A stretch of 64,000 bases of DNA from Anaerolineae bacterium (lineage in GTDB: Bacteria; Chloroflexota; Anaerolineae; B4-G1; DUEL01): contig JANXCY010000010.1 in assembly GCA_025060135.1 (NCBI GenBank), positions 23,218 through 87,217 of the forward strand, in the 5' to 3' direction. Below are positions 16,364-25,432 of the stretch, piece by piece; position 1 is the stretch's first letter; every line of letters begins with the position of its first letter. Under the pieces are notes generated by a model that saw nothing but the letters and a program-made list of their open reading frames with translations, was not told where the DNA came from and ran no database searches. Both the position numbers and the translations under genes were made by a program.

Positions 16364-17998
16364 TTACGGGGCGATCGACCATTCCCCGATGTTCCAGAAT
16401 GGAGCCCCGCGCCAGGGGCGCGGGCCCGAGAGGTCTGACCGCACCAGCCAGGCATCCTCCCACCGGCAGAGGGGCATCCACCAGACTTTCTGGCGAGCCT
16501 CCTCCTGGATCTCTGCCAGGATCGCCGCGCGCTCATCGGGGTCCGTCGCGGCGGCCTGGGCCAGCCACAACTCATCCAGCGCCTCATCGCAGACCCCGGC
16601 GGGGTTCTGCCCGCCGGGTCGCGCCTCCGCGCAGAGCCAGCGGGCGTCATCCGGGTCGGGGTAGCCGGAGGACTGCCCTGCCCACTGGGCCAGGTCCCAC
16701 GCCGCCGGGTCCTCCCAGGGATGCTCCCGAATGGCGGTCTCCACGACGATGCCCAGGGGCCGCAGGGTCTGAGTCATGGCTGCCAGGGCGGCCTCTCGCC
16801 CTGGCGGGGCCGCATAGCGCAGGCGCAGGCTCACTCCCTCCCGTTCCCGCACTCCGTCCCCGTCCGTATCCCGCCAGCCAACCTCGTCCAGCATCTGGGC
16901 CGCCCGTCGGACGGAAGGGATAGATGGGGGAGCGGGGCTTTCCCAGACGGTGCCGCTGTAGAGGCTTTCGGCAGGGACCGCCCGGGCTGGCAGCGCTGTG
17001 CAGACCGACTCCCGGTCCAGCGCGATCGCCAGGGCTGCCCGGATGCGCGCTTCCTGGAGGGCTGGATGTCCTCGCCGGGGATCGAGGTTGAAAAAGAGGG
17101 TTTCCACGTAACCGGAGGGGGAAAAGAGGAGTCTCATCCCTTCTGGCGGCTCCAGCCCGGGCAGACCTTCTGGTGCCAGGAAAGGGGCCAGGTCAGCATG
17201 GCCGAAGGCCATCACCTGCCAGCGGGCCCGAGCGTCCGGCTGGGCGAAGACGCGCACCCGTTCAACCGCTGGCAGGCCCCGCCAGCAATGCGGATTGGCG
17301 ACGAAAACCAGTGCTCCTCCCTCTTCCCCGACGAAGACGTAAGGGCCGTTGCTCACCCGGCCTGGGCTATCCGGAGCGTGGCGCGGCAGAACGAAGGGGA
17401 ACAACATGGTCGGCCAGGGGGCAAAGGGGCGGGAGAAGGTTACCTGGACCGTCCGGCTATCCAGCGCCATGACTGCTTCAACGAAGGACGCGTGGGGAAA
17501 AATCCCCCGCTCAGCGGCCTGTTCGTGGGTGAAGACCAGGTCATTGGCGGTGAGGGGGGTGCCGTCCGACCAGAAGAGATTCTCCCGCAGGCGGACCGTC
17601 AACACGCGGCCTTCGGCAGAGATGCCCCCATTGGCGCGGGAGGGGAGTTCTGCCGCCAGTTCGGGCGCAACCCCCAGCCGGTCATCCACCCGCCACAGGC
17701 CGACCAGGAAGAGGTCCTGGAGCGCTCGCTCCGACCAGGAGCGAGCGCGGAAGGGGCTCAACGTCCGAGGCCATTCTGGGAGCAGAAGGCGCAGTTCTCG
17801 GACCGGGGCGGGCGAGGGAACCGGCGTGAGGGCCCGAAGCGGCTCATGAGCGGGAGGAGAGGGGGTAACTGCCACGCAGGCGGCCAGGAACAGGGCGATC
17901 AGGGCACAGAAAGCCCATGGCAGGGAGCCCATCGCACAGCGCATGGCGCAGGTTGCGGGGCATAGGGGACGTCCCTCCGCTCCGGCTTCGGGGCTCAC
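16364..17998 (-). CDS. Family 5 peptide/nickel-type ABC transporter binding lipoprotein
   Basis: A 544-residue exported solute-binding protein of the SBP_bac_5 (DppA/OppA) family. A long N-region precedes a hydrophobic signal and the lipobox FLAAC, with the lipid cysteine at about residue 41. A Pro-rich linker follows, then the binding domain with LRENLFWSDGTPLTANDLVFTHE (about 135-157), the family signature region. GTG 17998 was chosen because it has a GGAGG site seven bases upstream; ATGs at 17944 and 17932 would also keep the signal. No permease or ATPase genes are adjacent, so the transporter is encoded elsewhere or this is an orphan receptor. Substrate unknown. Confidence 0.85.
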   Translation of the reverse strand: MSPEAGAEGRPLCPATCAMRCAMGSLPWAFCALIALFLAACVAVTPSPPAHEPLRALTPVPSPAPVRELRLLLPEWPRTLSPFRARSWSERALQDLFLVGLWRVDDRLGVAPELAAELPSRANGGISAEGRVLTVRLRENLFWSDGTPLTANDLVFTHEQAAERGIFPHASFVEAVMALDSRTVQVTFSRPFAPWPTMLFPFVLPRHAPDSPGRVSNGPYVFVGEEGGALVFVANPHCWRGLPAVERVRVFAQPDARARWQVMAFGHADLAPFLAPEGLPGLEPPEGMRLLFSPSGYVETLFFNLDPRRGHPALQEARIRAALAIALDRESVCTALPARAVPAESLYSGTVWESPAPPSIPSVRRAAQMLDEVGWRDTDGDGVREREGVSLRLRYAAPPGREAALAAMTQTLRPLGIVVETAIREHPWEDPAAWDLAQWAGQSSGYPDPDDARWLCAEARPGGQNPAGVCDEALDELWLAQAAATDPDERAAILAEIQEEARQKVWWMPLCRWEDAWLVRSDLSGPRPWRGAPFWNIGEWSIAP

Positions 17999-18028
17999 CA
18001 GAATCCTCCGGAATCTGCCGCCCGTTTC

Positions 18029-18424
18029 CTATGCTGCGACCACTTTGACCAGCACCCGACGGTGGCGGGGGCCGTCAAATTCAGCCAGAAACACCCCCTG
18101 CCAAGAGCCCAGCACCAACCGCCCCTCGCTCACGAAGAGGGTCAGGTGGCTCCCGACCAGCGTGGTCTTGGCATGGGCCGGCGCGTTCCCCTCTGTATGC
18201 TGGAAATCGGGCCGGTCCGGCACCAGCCCATCCAGCACCAGCCCCAGGTCATGGCGAACCGTGGGGTCCCAGTTCTCGTTGAGGGTCAGGCCGGCTGTAG
18301 TGTGCGGGCAGAAGAGATAGCAGAGCCCTTCCCGTACCCCGCTGCGCCGGATGATTTCCTGGACCTGCGGAGTGATGTCCCGGAACTCCTGACGGGATTG
18401 GGTGGAGATTTCTATCGTGTCCAT
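18029..18424 (-). CDS. yjbQ: YjbQ family protein (UPF0047)
   Basis: A 131-residue protein of the small, highly conserved YjbQ/UPF0047 family. Diagnostic segments are CPHTTAGLTLNENWDP (about residues 39-54), HTEGNAPAHAKTTLVGS (about 76-92) and LGSWQGVFLAEFDGPR (about 104-119). E. coli YjbQ has weak thiamine phosphate synthase activity, but the main function is unsettled. It lies 22 bases after the phosphatidyltransferase gene on the same strand and is probably part of the ino1 operon. Confidence 0.9.
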   Translation of the reverse strand: MDTIEISTQSRQEFRDITPQVQEIIRRSGVREGLCYLFCPHTTAGLTLNENWDPTVRHDLGLVLDGLVPDRPDFQHTEGNAPAHAKTTLVGSHLTLFVSEGRLVLGSWQGVFLAEFDGPRHRRVLVKVVAA

Positions 18425-18446
18425 ATAGGCGAACGACGCGCAGAGG

Positions 18447-19079
18447 TTATTCGGAAGAATCCCGACGGGCCTGGGAGTAGACGTACAGGATGCGCCAGAG
18501 GGCCGTCAGGTTGGAGCCGACGGCCAGTACCCACAGGGCAATCGTGGGAACGTTCAAAATCAGGCCGACCGCCAACAGAGCCATTCGTTCCAGGCGGGTG
18601 AAGAAACCGATCTTGCAGGCATAGCCGCTGGCTTCGGCCCGGGCACGGGTATAACTGACCAGGTTGGCCCCGATGAGCGTCAGGAAAGCCAACAGAACCT
18701 CGGTGGTGGCCCCGCGCCAGAGGTAGTGGGCCGCCAGACAGAGCAAGAGAACAGCCTCAGAGACCCGGTCCAGGGTGGAATCCAGGAAAGCGCCGAAGCG
18801 GCTGCTGCGGCCTGTGAGCCGGGCCAGCGCGCCATCCAGCGCGTCCATCGGGGCAACTATCGTCAGCAACCAGCCGCCCAGCGTCAGGCGACCGCTGGCG
18901 ATGACTCCGCCCACTCCGATGCTCAGCAGACATCCCAGCAGGGTAAGGGTGTTGGGATGGACTCTCCAGCGGGCCAGGACCCGGGCCATCGGGACAGTGA
19001 GGACCTGCGCCGCGTCCCGCGCCCATTCGGCCAGCGATTCGTATACCTGCGCCGGTTTCCCGCTCTGCGCCTTTTCCAT
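18447..19079 (-). CDS. CDP-alcohol phosphatidyltransferase, probably inositol-lipid synthase
   Basis: A 210-residue polytopic membrane enzyme with the complete CDP-alcohol phosphotransferase signature D79-x2-D82-G83-x2-A86-R87-x8-G96-x3-D100-x3-D104, which binds the metal ions and the CDP moiety. It transfers a phosphatidyl (or similar) group from a CDP-lipid to an alcohol. The myo-inositol-1-phosphate synthase gene lies 96 bases upstream, so the likely acceptor is inositol phosphate, as in phosphatidylinositol phosphate synthases. The DIPP-synthase branch for di-myo-inositol phosphate, a solute of hyperthermophiles, is an alternative, but no inositol-phosphate cytidylyltransferase is present. 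ATG 19079 has an AGGGAG site. Confidence 0.8.
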   Translation of the reverse strand: MEKAQSGKPAQVYESLAEWARDAAQVLTVPMARVLARWRVHPNTLTLLGCLLSIGVGGVIASGRLTLGGWLLTIVAPMDALDGALARLTGRSSRFGAFLDSTLDRVSEAVLLLCLAAHYLWRGATTEVLLAFLTLIGANLVSYTRARAEASGYACKIGFFTRLERMALLAVGLILNVPTIALWVLAVGSNLTALWRILYVYSQARRDSSE

Positions 19080-19175
19080 TTTGCTCCCTGTCCGACTACG
19101 GATCACAGACCGCGGACCACAGACGACCTGGCAATTCCTCGGTGGCGCGGTGCGGAACGAAAGGCGTCTACTTTC

Positions 19176-20276
19176 TCATCCCTTGAGTGTCTGTTGGTCC
19201 TCCCCGGCGATGAATGCCTCCACGGCTTGGTGGGCCTGGTCGTCGCTCATCTGCACCGGCGGCGATTTCATAAAATAGGCCGACGGTGCCACCACGGCCC
19301 CGCTCAGGCCCCGGTCCATCGCCAGTTTGCAGCAGCGAAGGGCGTCTATGACCACTCCAGCGGAGTTGGGACTATCCCAGACCTCCAGTTTCAACTCAAT
19401 ATTCAATGGCACCTCGCCGAACGTTGTCCCCTCAATGCGAATGTAGCACCACTTTCGGTCGGTCAACCAGGGGACATAATCCGAAGGCCCTACATGGATG
19501 TTCTCCGGCGGCAGTTCGTAATCTAACTGGCTGGTTACCGCGCTGGTCTTGGAGATTTTCTTGGATTCCAGCCGTTCCCGTTCCAGCATATTGAAAAAGT
19601 CCATGTTGCCGCCAAAATTCAACTGGTACGTCCGATCAATCCGGACTCCCCGGTCTCGCAGCAGGCGGGTGAGTACCCGGTGGACAATGGTCGCTCCTAC
19701 CTGGCTCTTGATGTCGTCTCCGATAACGGGCAGCCCCCGTTCGGCAAACCGTTTCTGCCAGTAGGGTTCCCGGGCGATGAAGACCGGAATGCCGTTGACG
19801 AAACCGCATCCGGCTTCCAGAATCTGCTCAATGTACCACTTGGTCGCCATTTCGCTGCCCACCGGCAGGAAGTTGACCACCACATCGGTGCCGGTGTCCT
19901 TCAGGATGCGGACAATGTCGGCGGTGGGGCCGGGGGCCTTCCGGATGACCTGACGGAGATACTGCCCCAGGCCATCGTGGGTCATCCCTCGGCTGACCGG
20001 GACGCCCAGATGGGGGACATCGCAGAAGCGGATGGTGTTGTTCGGCCCGGAGAAAATGGCCTCTGAGAGGTCCTTCCCGACTTTCTCTATGTCAATATCA
20101 AATGCGGCGGAGAACTCGATGTCCCGGATATGGTATCCCCCCAGAACCGGGTGCATCAGGCCCGGGACCACGCCATCATCCGGGATGTTTCGGTAGAAGA
20201 ACACCCCCTGCACCAGGGATGAAGCACAGTTTCCAACGCCGATGATGGCCACACGTACCTTGCGGCTCTCTCCCAT
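19176..20276 (-). CDS. ino1: myo-Inositol-1-phosphate synthase
   Basis: A 366-residue NAD-dependent cytosolic enzyme that converts glucose 6-phosphate to 1L-myo-inositol 1-phosphate. The Rossmann motif [15 protein letters not shown] begins near residue 9. [19 protein letters not shown] (about residues 180-191), LNFGGNMDF (about 213-221) and SAVTSQ are characteristic of the actinobacterial/archaeal-type synthases. ATG 20276 follows AAGGAGGTC. The ArsR-type regulator gene ends 11 bases upstream and a phosphatidyltransferase gene follows, so the operon probably makes an inositol phospholipid. Confidence 0.93.
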   Translation of the reverse strand: MGESRKVRVAIIGVGNCASSLVQGVFFYRNIPDDGVVPGLMHPVLGGYHIRDIEFSAAFDIDIEKVGKDLSEAIFSGPNNTIRFCDVPHLGVPVSRGMTHDGLGQYLRQVIRKAPGPTADIVRILKDTGTDVVVNFLPVGSEMATKWYIEQILEAGCGFVNGIPVFIAREPYWQKRFAERGLPVIGDDIKSQVGATIVHRVLTRLLRDRGVRIDRTYQLNFGGNMDFFNMLERERLESKKISKTSAVTSQLDYELPPENIHVGPSDYVPWLTDRKWCYIRIEGTTFGEVPLNIELKLEVWDSPNSAGVVIDALRCCKLAMDRGLSGAVVAPSAYFMKSPPVQMSDDQAHQAVEAFIAGEDQQTLKG

Positions 20277-20287
20277 TCCGACCTCCT

Positions 20288-20596
20288 TCAGCGCGAGGCT
20301 TCTTGCAGTAAGGCCAGAAAGTCGGCCCATTGCCGTTCTAGGGCGTTCCGGTCCAGTGTGTAGCGAGCCAGCCTCCCATCCCGCGTTACCTGCACCAGGG
20401 CGGCGGCCCGCAGGCGAGCCAGGTGCCAGGAGACCAGTGGCTGGGCCAGGCGCACTGCCTGCACGATTTCGGTAACGGTCATCTCTCCGGCTCGCGCCAG
20501 CGCGAGCAGAATCCGCAACCGCACCGGGTCTTTCAACGCGTAAAAGAACCGCACCGCCTGGCGCAGACGGGCCTCCAGGTCTCGGCTGGCCTCCAT
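20288..20596 (-). CDS. ArsR-family transcriptional regulator of the ino1 operon
   Basis: A 102-residue winged-helix regulator of the ArsR family. The layout is [48 protein letters not shown] (about residues 24-71), with the recognition helix in [11 protein letters not shown]. No cysteine metal site (CxC) is present, so metal sensing of the classical type is unlikely. It is the first gene of the ino1 operon. A perfect palindrome at its transcription start suggests autoregulation and control of inositol synthesis. ATG 20596 has a GGGGGCGG site. The effector is unknown. Confidence 0.85.
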   Translation of the reverse strand: MEASRDLEARLRQAVRFFYALKDPVRLRILLALARAGEMTVTEIVQAVRLAQPLVSWHLARLRAAALVQVTRDGRLARYTLDRNALERQWADFLALLQEASR

Positions 20597-20627
20597 GTCC
20601 GCCCCCTGATATATAAACAGGTGCTTA

Positions 20628-20643
20628 ATAAATGGGCATTTAT
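20628..20643. promoter_or_regulatory. Palindromic operator at the arsR-ino1 start site
   Basis: ATAAATG and CATTTAT are perfect 7-base inverted repeats around GG, directly downstream of the -10 box on the minus strand. The position over the transcription start and the short spacer fit an ArsR-family dimer site. Binding by the adjacent regulator is inferred. Confidence 0.65.
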
Positions 20644-20672
20644 ACAATACCACAATTCCGGTCTTCTGTCAA
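20644..20672 (-). promoter_or_regulatory. Promoter of the arsR-ino1 operon
   Basis: On the minus strand a perfect TTGACA (20672-20667) and TATTGT (20649-20644) are 17 bases apart. The 7-2-7 palindrome starts at the next base downstream. The regulator start codon is 48 bases from the -10 box. Confidence 0.75.
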
Positions 20673-20696
20673 GCCGCTCCTGCGGTTACAGCCAGT

Positions 20697-20725
20697 TTGC
20701 GCTCCGGTCGTTTTGAGGGTACAAT
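20697..20725 (+). promoter_or_regulatory. Promoter of asnS
   Basis: TTGCGC (20697-20702) and TACAAT (20720-20725) are 17 bases apart, with the asnS ATG 31 bases after the -10 box. It diverges from the arsR-ino1 promoter, with 24 bases between the two -35 boxes. Confidence 0.65.
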
Positions 20726-20756
20726 CCTTTTATATCCTGCTGGGAGCGCGTTGGCT

Positions 20757-22094
<1,338 letters not shown>

Positions 22095-22204
22095 CGGGAC
22101 GCAGGCAGCGGAGAGACGAAACGTGAGAGCCTACATTTAGAGGACGGTGAGAAACGCGGACGGCGTGGATTCCCCTTAGAGGGGATGGCGCTCCGCTTCT
22201 TCCA

Positions 22205-22226
22205 TTGCTGACTTCCATGTCAGCAA
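22205..22226 (+). other. Hairpin between asnS and the slipin gene
   Basis: TTGCTGAC and GTCAGCAA form a perfect 8-bp stem with loop TTCCAT. There is no U-tract, so it is not a clear intrinsic terminator. The remaining 22095-22330 gap holds only the slipin promoter. Confidence 0.5.
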
Positions 22227-22239
22227 ATGGCGTGCGGGG

Positions 22240-22268
22240 TTGCGCTTCCTGCATCCTTGAAGTATAAT
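22240..22268 (+). promoter_or_regulatory. Promoter of the slipin-bicupin pair
   Basis: TTGCGC (22240-22245) and a perfect TATAAT (22263-22268) are 17 bases apart. The slipin start codon is 62 bases downstream. Confidence 0.75.
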
Positions 22269-22330
22269 CTTCCTACACGGTTAGCGGAGCTGTCGGTGTT
22301 CTCCCTGATCAGGAACAGGAGGCTGTCGTT

Positions 22331-23125
22331 ATGCCAGGTGTACTGACAACATTAGGTTGCGTGGTGGCCGCTGTTGTTCTGTTTCTGATTACTATTGCCA
22401 GCGCGGCCATCAAAATTGTCCAAGAGTACGAACGCGGGGTCATCTTCCGTCTGGGCCGACTGGTCGGCGCCAAAGGGCCGGGCCTCTTCTTCATCATCCC
22501 CTTCATTGACCGGATGGTCAAGGTGGACCTGCGGGTGGTAACCCTGGATGTCCCGGCGCAGGAATGCATCACTCGGGATAATGTTACCGTGAAGGTCAAT
22601 GCGGTGGCCTATTTCCGGGTCGTGGAGCCGACCAACGCCATTGTCCAGGTGGAGGACTACAAGCGGGCTACCTGGCAGATCGCCCAGACCACGCTACGGA
22701 ATGTGATCGGGCAATCGGAACTGGATGAACTGCTGGCTCACCGGGAGCGAATCAACACCAAACTCCAGCAGATTATCGACGAACAGACCGAGCCCTGGGG
22801 GGTGAAAGTCAGCATCGTGGAGATTAAAGACGTGGAACTCCCGGCGACGATGCAGCGGGCGATGGCCCGGCAGGCAGAGGCAGAGCGGGAGAAGCGGGCG
22901 AAAATCATCCACGCCGAGGGCGAATATCAGGCTGCCCAGACCCTGGCCCAGGCTGCCGAGACCATTGCTCGGGTGCCCGCCGCGATTCAACTCCGTTACC
23001 TGCAGACGCTTACCGAAATCGCTACGGAGAAGAACTCTACGATCATTTTCCCTGTACCAGTGGAGTTTCTGCGCGGGCTGGCAGGCGTCCTGGGGATCAC
23101 CCCAGAAGGGGAGAGGAAAGTATAG
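22331..23125 (+). CDS. Slipin (stomatin-like SPFH/Band 7 membrane protein)
   Basis: A 264-residue protein with one N-terminal transmembrane helix (about residues 5-28) followed by the SPFH/Band 7 domain: [39 protein letters not shown] (about 31-69), then an alpha-helical C-terminal region rich in Ala/Glu (about 170-215) that mediates oligomerisation in this family. Slipins organise membrane microdomains and often work with NfeD-type partners, but no NfeD gene is adjacent here. ATG 22331 has an AGGAGG site. The bicupin gene follows five bases later and is co-transcribed. Confidence 0.88.
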   Translation: MPGVLTTLGCVVAAVVLFLITIASAAIKIVQEYERGVIFRLGRLVGAKGPGLFFIIPFIDRMVKVDLRVVTLDVPAQECITRDNVTVKVNAVAYFRVVEPTNAIVQVEDYKRATWQIAQTTLRNVIGQSELDELLAHRERINTKLQQIIDEQTEPWGVKVSIVEIKDVELPATMQRAMARQAEAEREKRAKIIHAEGEYQAAQTLAQAAETIARVPAAIQLRYLQTLTEIATEKNSTIIFPVPVEFLRGLAGVLGITPEGERKV

Positions 23126-23130
23126 CGCGA

Positions 23131-23805
23131 ATGCGCCTGGAGAAACTGAACCTGAGGGACGTGGCCCGTCGGCTGGACCGTCCCTTCGCGATGATTGATA
23201 TGGCTCTCGTTGGCGATATGACGGTGAGCCTTTATCTCTGCCAGGGGGTGCTGGCCTGGCACCGGCATCTGGATCAAGATGAACTCTTCTGGGTCCACCA
23301 GGGCGTTATCCTGCTGGAGACCGAGCGAGGGGAGGTCCGCCTGCGACCCGGCGAGATGTCCATCGTCCACAAAGGGTTGGCCCACCGCTCCAGTTCCGCG
23401 TTTCCCTCCACGGTCATCCTGATTCGGTGCACCGTCTTCCCGGAGCGGAAGAACGGGCGTCGCTTTCTCTACGGGACGCGCGAGGGGCCTCCCCAGCGAA
23501 TCAGCCTGACCACGATCGCGGGGAATTTGTTGGTTCCGTTCCAGCCCCAGACGGTTGCCCATATAGAGGACGCTGTCCTTCAGGTGATGCGCGGGGCAGG
23601 GGAATGGCCGCTCATAGAGCCGCATGCGCACGACGCACTCCTGCTCTCGCTGGCAGGTACGGCTATTATTTACGAGGTGGGGGCATCCCGCACCGCTCCG
23701 ATGACCCTGGGCCCGGAGGAGTTGACGGTGCTGTATAAGGACACGCCGTACCAGATTTTTACCAAAGGCGAGGGCATCTTGGTGCGGCTGACCCGGGAAA
23801 CGTAA
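23131..23805 (+). CDS. Bicupin protein
   Basis: A 224-residue cytosolic protein with two cupin-like halves. The N-terminal half (about residues 28-110) has a complete metal site: WHRHLDQDELFW supplies two His and a Glu, and GLAHR a third His. The C-terminal half (about 150-224) keeps only HAH near residue 168 and lacks the rest, so it may be structural or bind a ligand without metal. No specific enzyme family is recognised. It follows the slipin gene by five bases and is ended by a terminator at 23920-23970. Confidence 0.7.
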   Translation: MRLEKLNLRDVARRLDRPFAMIDMALVGDMTVSLYLCQGVLAWHRHLDQDELFWVHQGVILLETERGEVRLRPGEMSIVHKGLAHRSSSAFPSTVILIRCTVFPERKNGRRFLYGTREGPPQRISLTTIAGNLLVPFQPQTVAHIEDAVLQVMRGAGEWPLIEPHAHDALLLSLAGTAIIYEVGASRTAPMTLGPEELTVLYKDTPYQIFTKGEGILVRLTRET

Positions 23806-23919
23806 GCGGTTTCAGCGTTCTGCGGCGCGCCGGGTAGCCGACCTTGGTTCTATCCGGGCTCTGAGAGGGTTTTCTGCTCCGGCGGAAGCATTCTTTGGTA
23901 GGGGCGAGGGAAAACCCAC

Positions 23920-23970
23920 AGGGGATGGGGCATTATCCAGAGGCCGTTGCTCCATCCCCTCTTTGTTCTT
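23920..23970 (+). terminator. Terminator after the bicupin gene
   Basis: AGGGGATGGGGC (23920-23931) pairs with GCTCCATCCCCT (23949-23960), twelve pairs including one G-U, and CTTTGTTCTT follows. It ends the plus-strand slipin-bicupin unit before the convergent alcohol dehydrogenase gene. Confidence 0.75.
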
Positions 23971-24024
23971 CGGCATTTGGGCCTGGGGAGCCAGGCGAAG
24001 GGGGGACAAGCCGCTGCGGGCAGG

Positions 24025-25188
24025 TCAGAAATCCACTTCTCGGCCCTCGTAGGCGTACTGGAAAAGGAGGCGGAGTTCGTCGTAGGACGGTGCGCGGACG
24101 GCGGTAACCATCTGGGTATCGTTGAAGGCATCGTCCACCATCTTATCCAGTTGGGCTTCGTGGGCTTCTCGTTCCACGCCGGCTTCAGCCACAGAGAGGG
24201 GGCTGCCGATCTCTCGGGCCAGGTCCCGAATGCGGCGGGCCAGGGCGCGTGCCCCCTCTTCCCCTCCAGCCTGGGAACACTCAGTCAGCGTGGCCAGTTC
24301 GGCGAATCGTTCCGGTGCCTCCCGGGCGCAGAACTCAATGGTGTATGGCAGATAGATACCCACGGCGCGCCCGTGATGGATGTGGAAGGTCGCGCCCAGG
24401 GTGTGGCCCATCGCGTGGGCCATCGAGGCCATGGCGTTGCCAAAGCCCAGGCCAGCAATCGCAGCGGCGTTGTGCATCCGTTCCCGGGCCTCCATGTCGG
24501 AGCCGTCAGCCACTGCGCGGGGCAAGTACTGGAAGATCAGGCGCACTGCCTGGATACAGAGGCCGTCGCTGATGTCGTTGTGCCAGGTGCAGGTGTACCC
24601 CTCCACCGCGTGGGCCAGCGCGTCCATCCCGGTGTCCGCTGTTAGGCGAGGGGGCATACCAACGGTCAGGACAGGGTCCACAATAGCCAGATCGGCGACG
24701 TTCTCCCGATTCCCCAGTCCCATCTTCCGCTGTTCTGCCTTGTCGGTGAGAACGATGGCCCAGGTAGTCTCCGAGCCGGTGCCGCTGGTGGTGGGGATGG
24801 TAACCAGGCGGGCCTTCCGGCGCAAACCCAGCCGGATGAAGGGGTTGATTTCTGCCGGATGGAGGTCGGGCCGCTCGTAAAGAATCCAGATGGCCTTGGC
24901 GGCATCCATCGGCGAACCACCACCCAGGCCGATGATCCAATCCGGCTCAAAGGCGCGGGCGATCTCCGCGCCCCGCATGACCGTTGCGATGCTGGGATCA
25001 GGCTCCACCTCGTCAAAGACCCGAACCTCCAGGCCTGCGTTTTTCAGATGGAGCAGGACTCTCTCCACAATGCCCAGTTGGACCAGGGTGGTATCAGTAA
25101 TAATGAGGGCCCGACGACCCTCCAGTTCGTCCAGCGCGTCCAGCGCGCCTTCGCCGAAAATAATCTGAGGGGCGATAAAGTACCACAT
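24025..25188 (-). CDS. Iron-containing alcohol dehydrogenase
   Basis: A 387-residue group III (Fe-ADH) alcohol dehydrogenase, cytosolic and NAD(P)-dependent. The coenzyme site GGGSPMDAAKAIW lies at about residues 94-106 and TTSGTGSETT at about 138-147. Metal ligands lie in TGMDALAHAVEGY (about 195-207) and MAHAMGHTLGATFHIHHG (about 260-277). It could reduce aldehydes to alcohols, which would fit an organism with an aldehyde:ferredoxin oxidoreductase. The substrate is not predictable. ATG 25188 follows AGGAGG. The 25189-25432 gap upstream holds nothing I recognise. Confidence 0.92.
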   Translation of the reverse strand: MWYFIAPQIIFGEGALDALDELEGRRALIITDTTLVQLGIVERVLLHLKNAGLEVRVFDEVEPDPSIATVMRGAEIARAFEPDWIIGLGGGSPMDAAKAIWILYERPDLHPAEINPFIRLGLRRKARLVTIPTTSGTGSETTWAIVLTDKAEQRKMGLGNRENVADLAIVDPVLTVGMPPRLTADTGMDALAHAVEGYTCTWHNDISDGLCIQAVRLIFQYLPRAVADGSDMEARERMHNAAAIAGLGFGNAMASMAHAMGHTLGATFHIHHGRAVGIYLPYTIEFCAREAPERFAELATLTECSQAGGEEGARALARRIRDLAREIGSPLSVAEAGVEREAHEAQLDKMVDDAFNDTQMVTAVRAPSYDELRLLFQYAYEGREVDF

Positions 25189-25432
25189 AGAGGCCTCCTG
25201 AAGGGGGGTGGGATTCTCGACTCTATCTGCGCGACGCGGTACCGGCGAATGGCCTTATAGCACGAATATTGGCTACCCGCGGCGCGTGGCTGCCGTTTGC
25301 GCCAACGGACGGGCCACGCTAAGGTCGCTTCGCTGCCGAAGCGCCCGGGAAGGTTGATGTCTCCTCAGCGCCGCGAGACGGATGTAAAAGGCGATGTCAT
25401 TGGGCGAACCATCCGCGCGACCCGCCTGGTCG

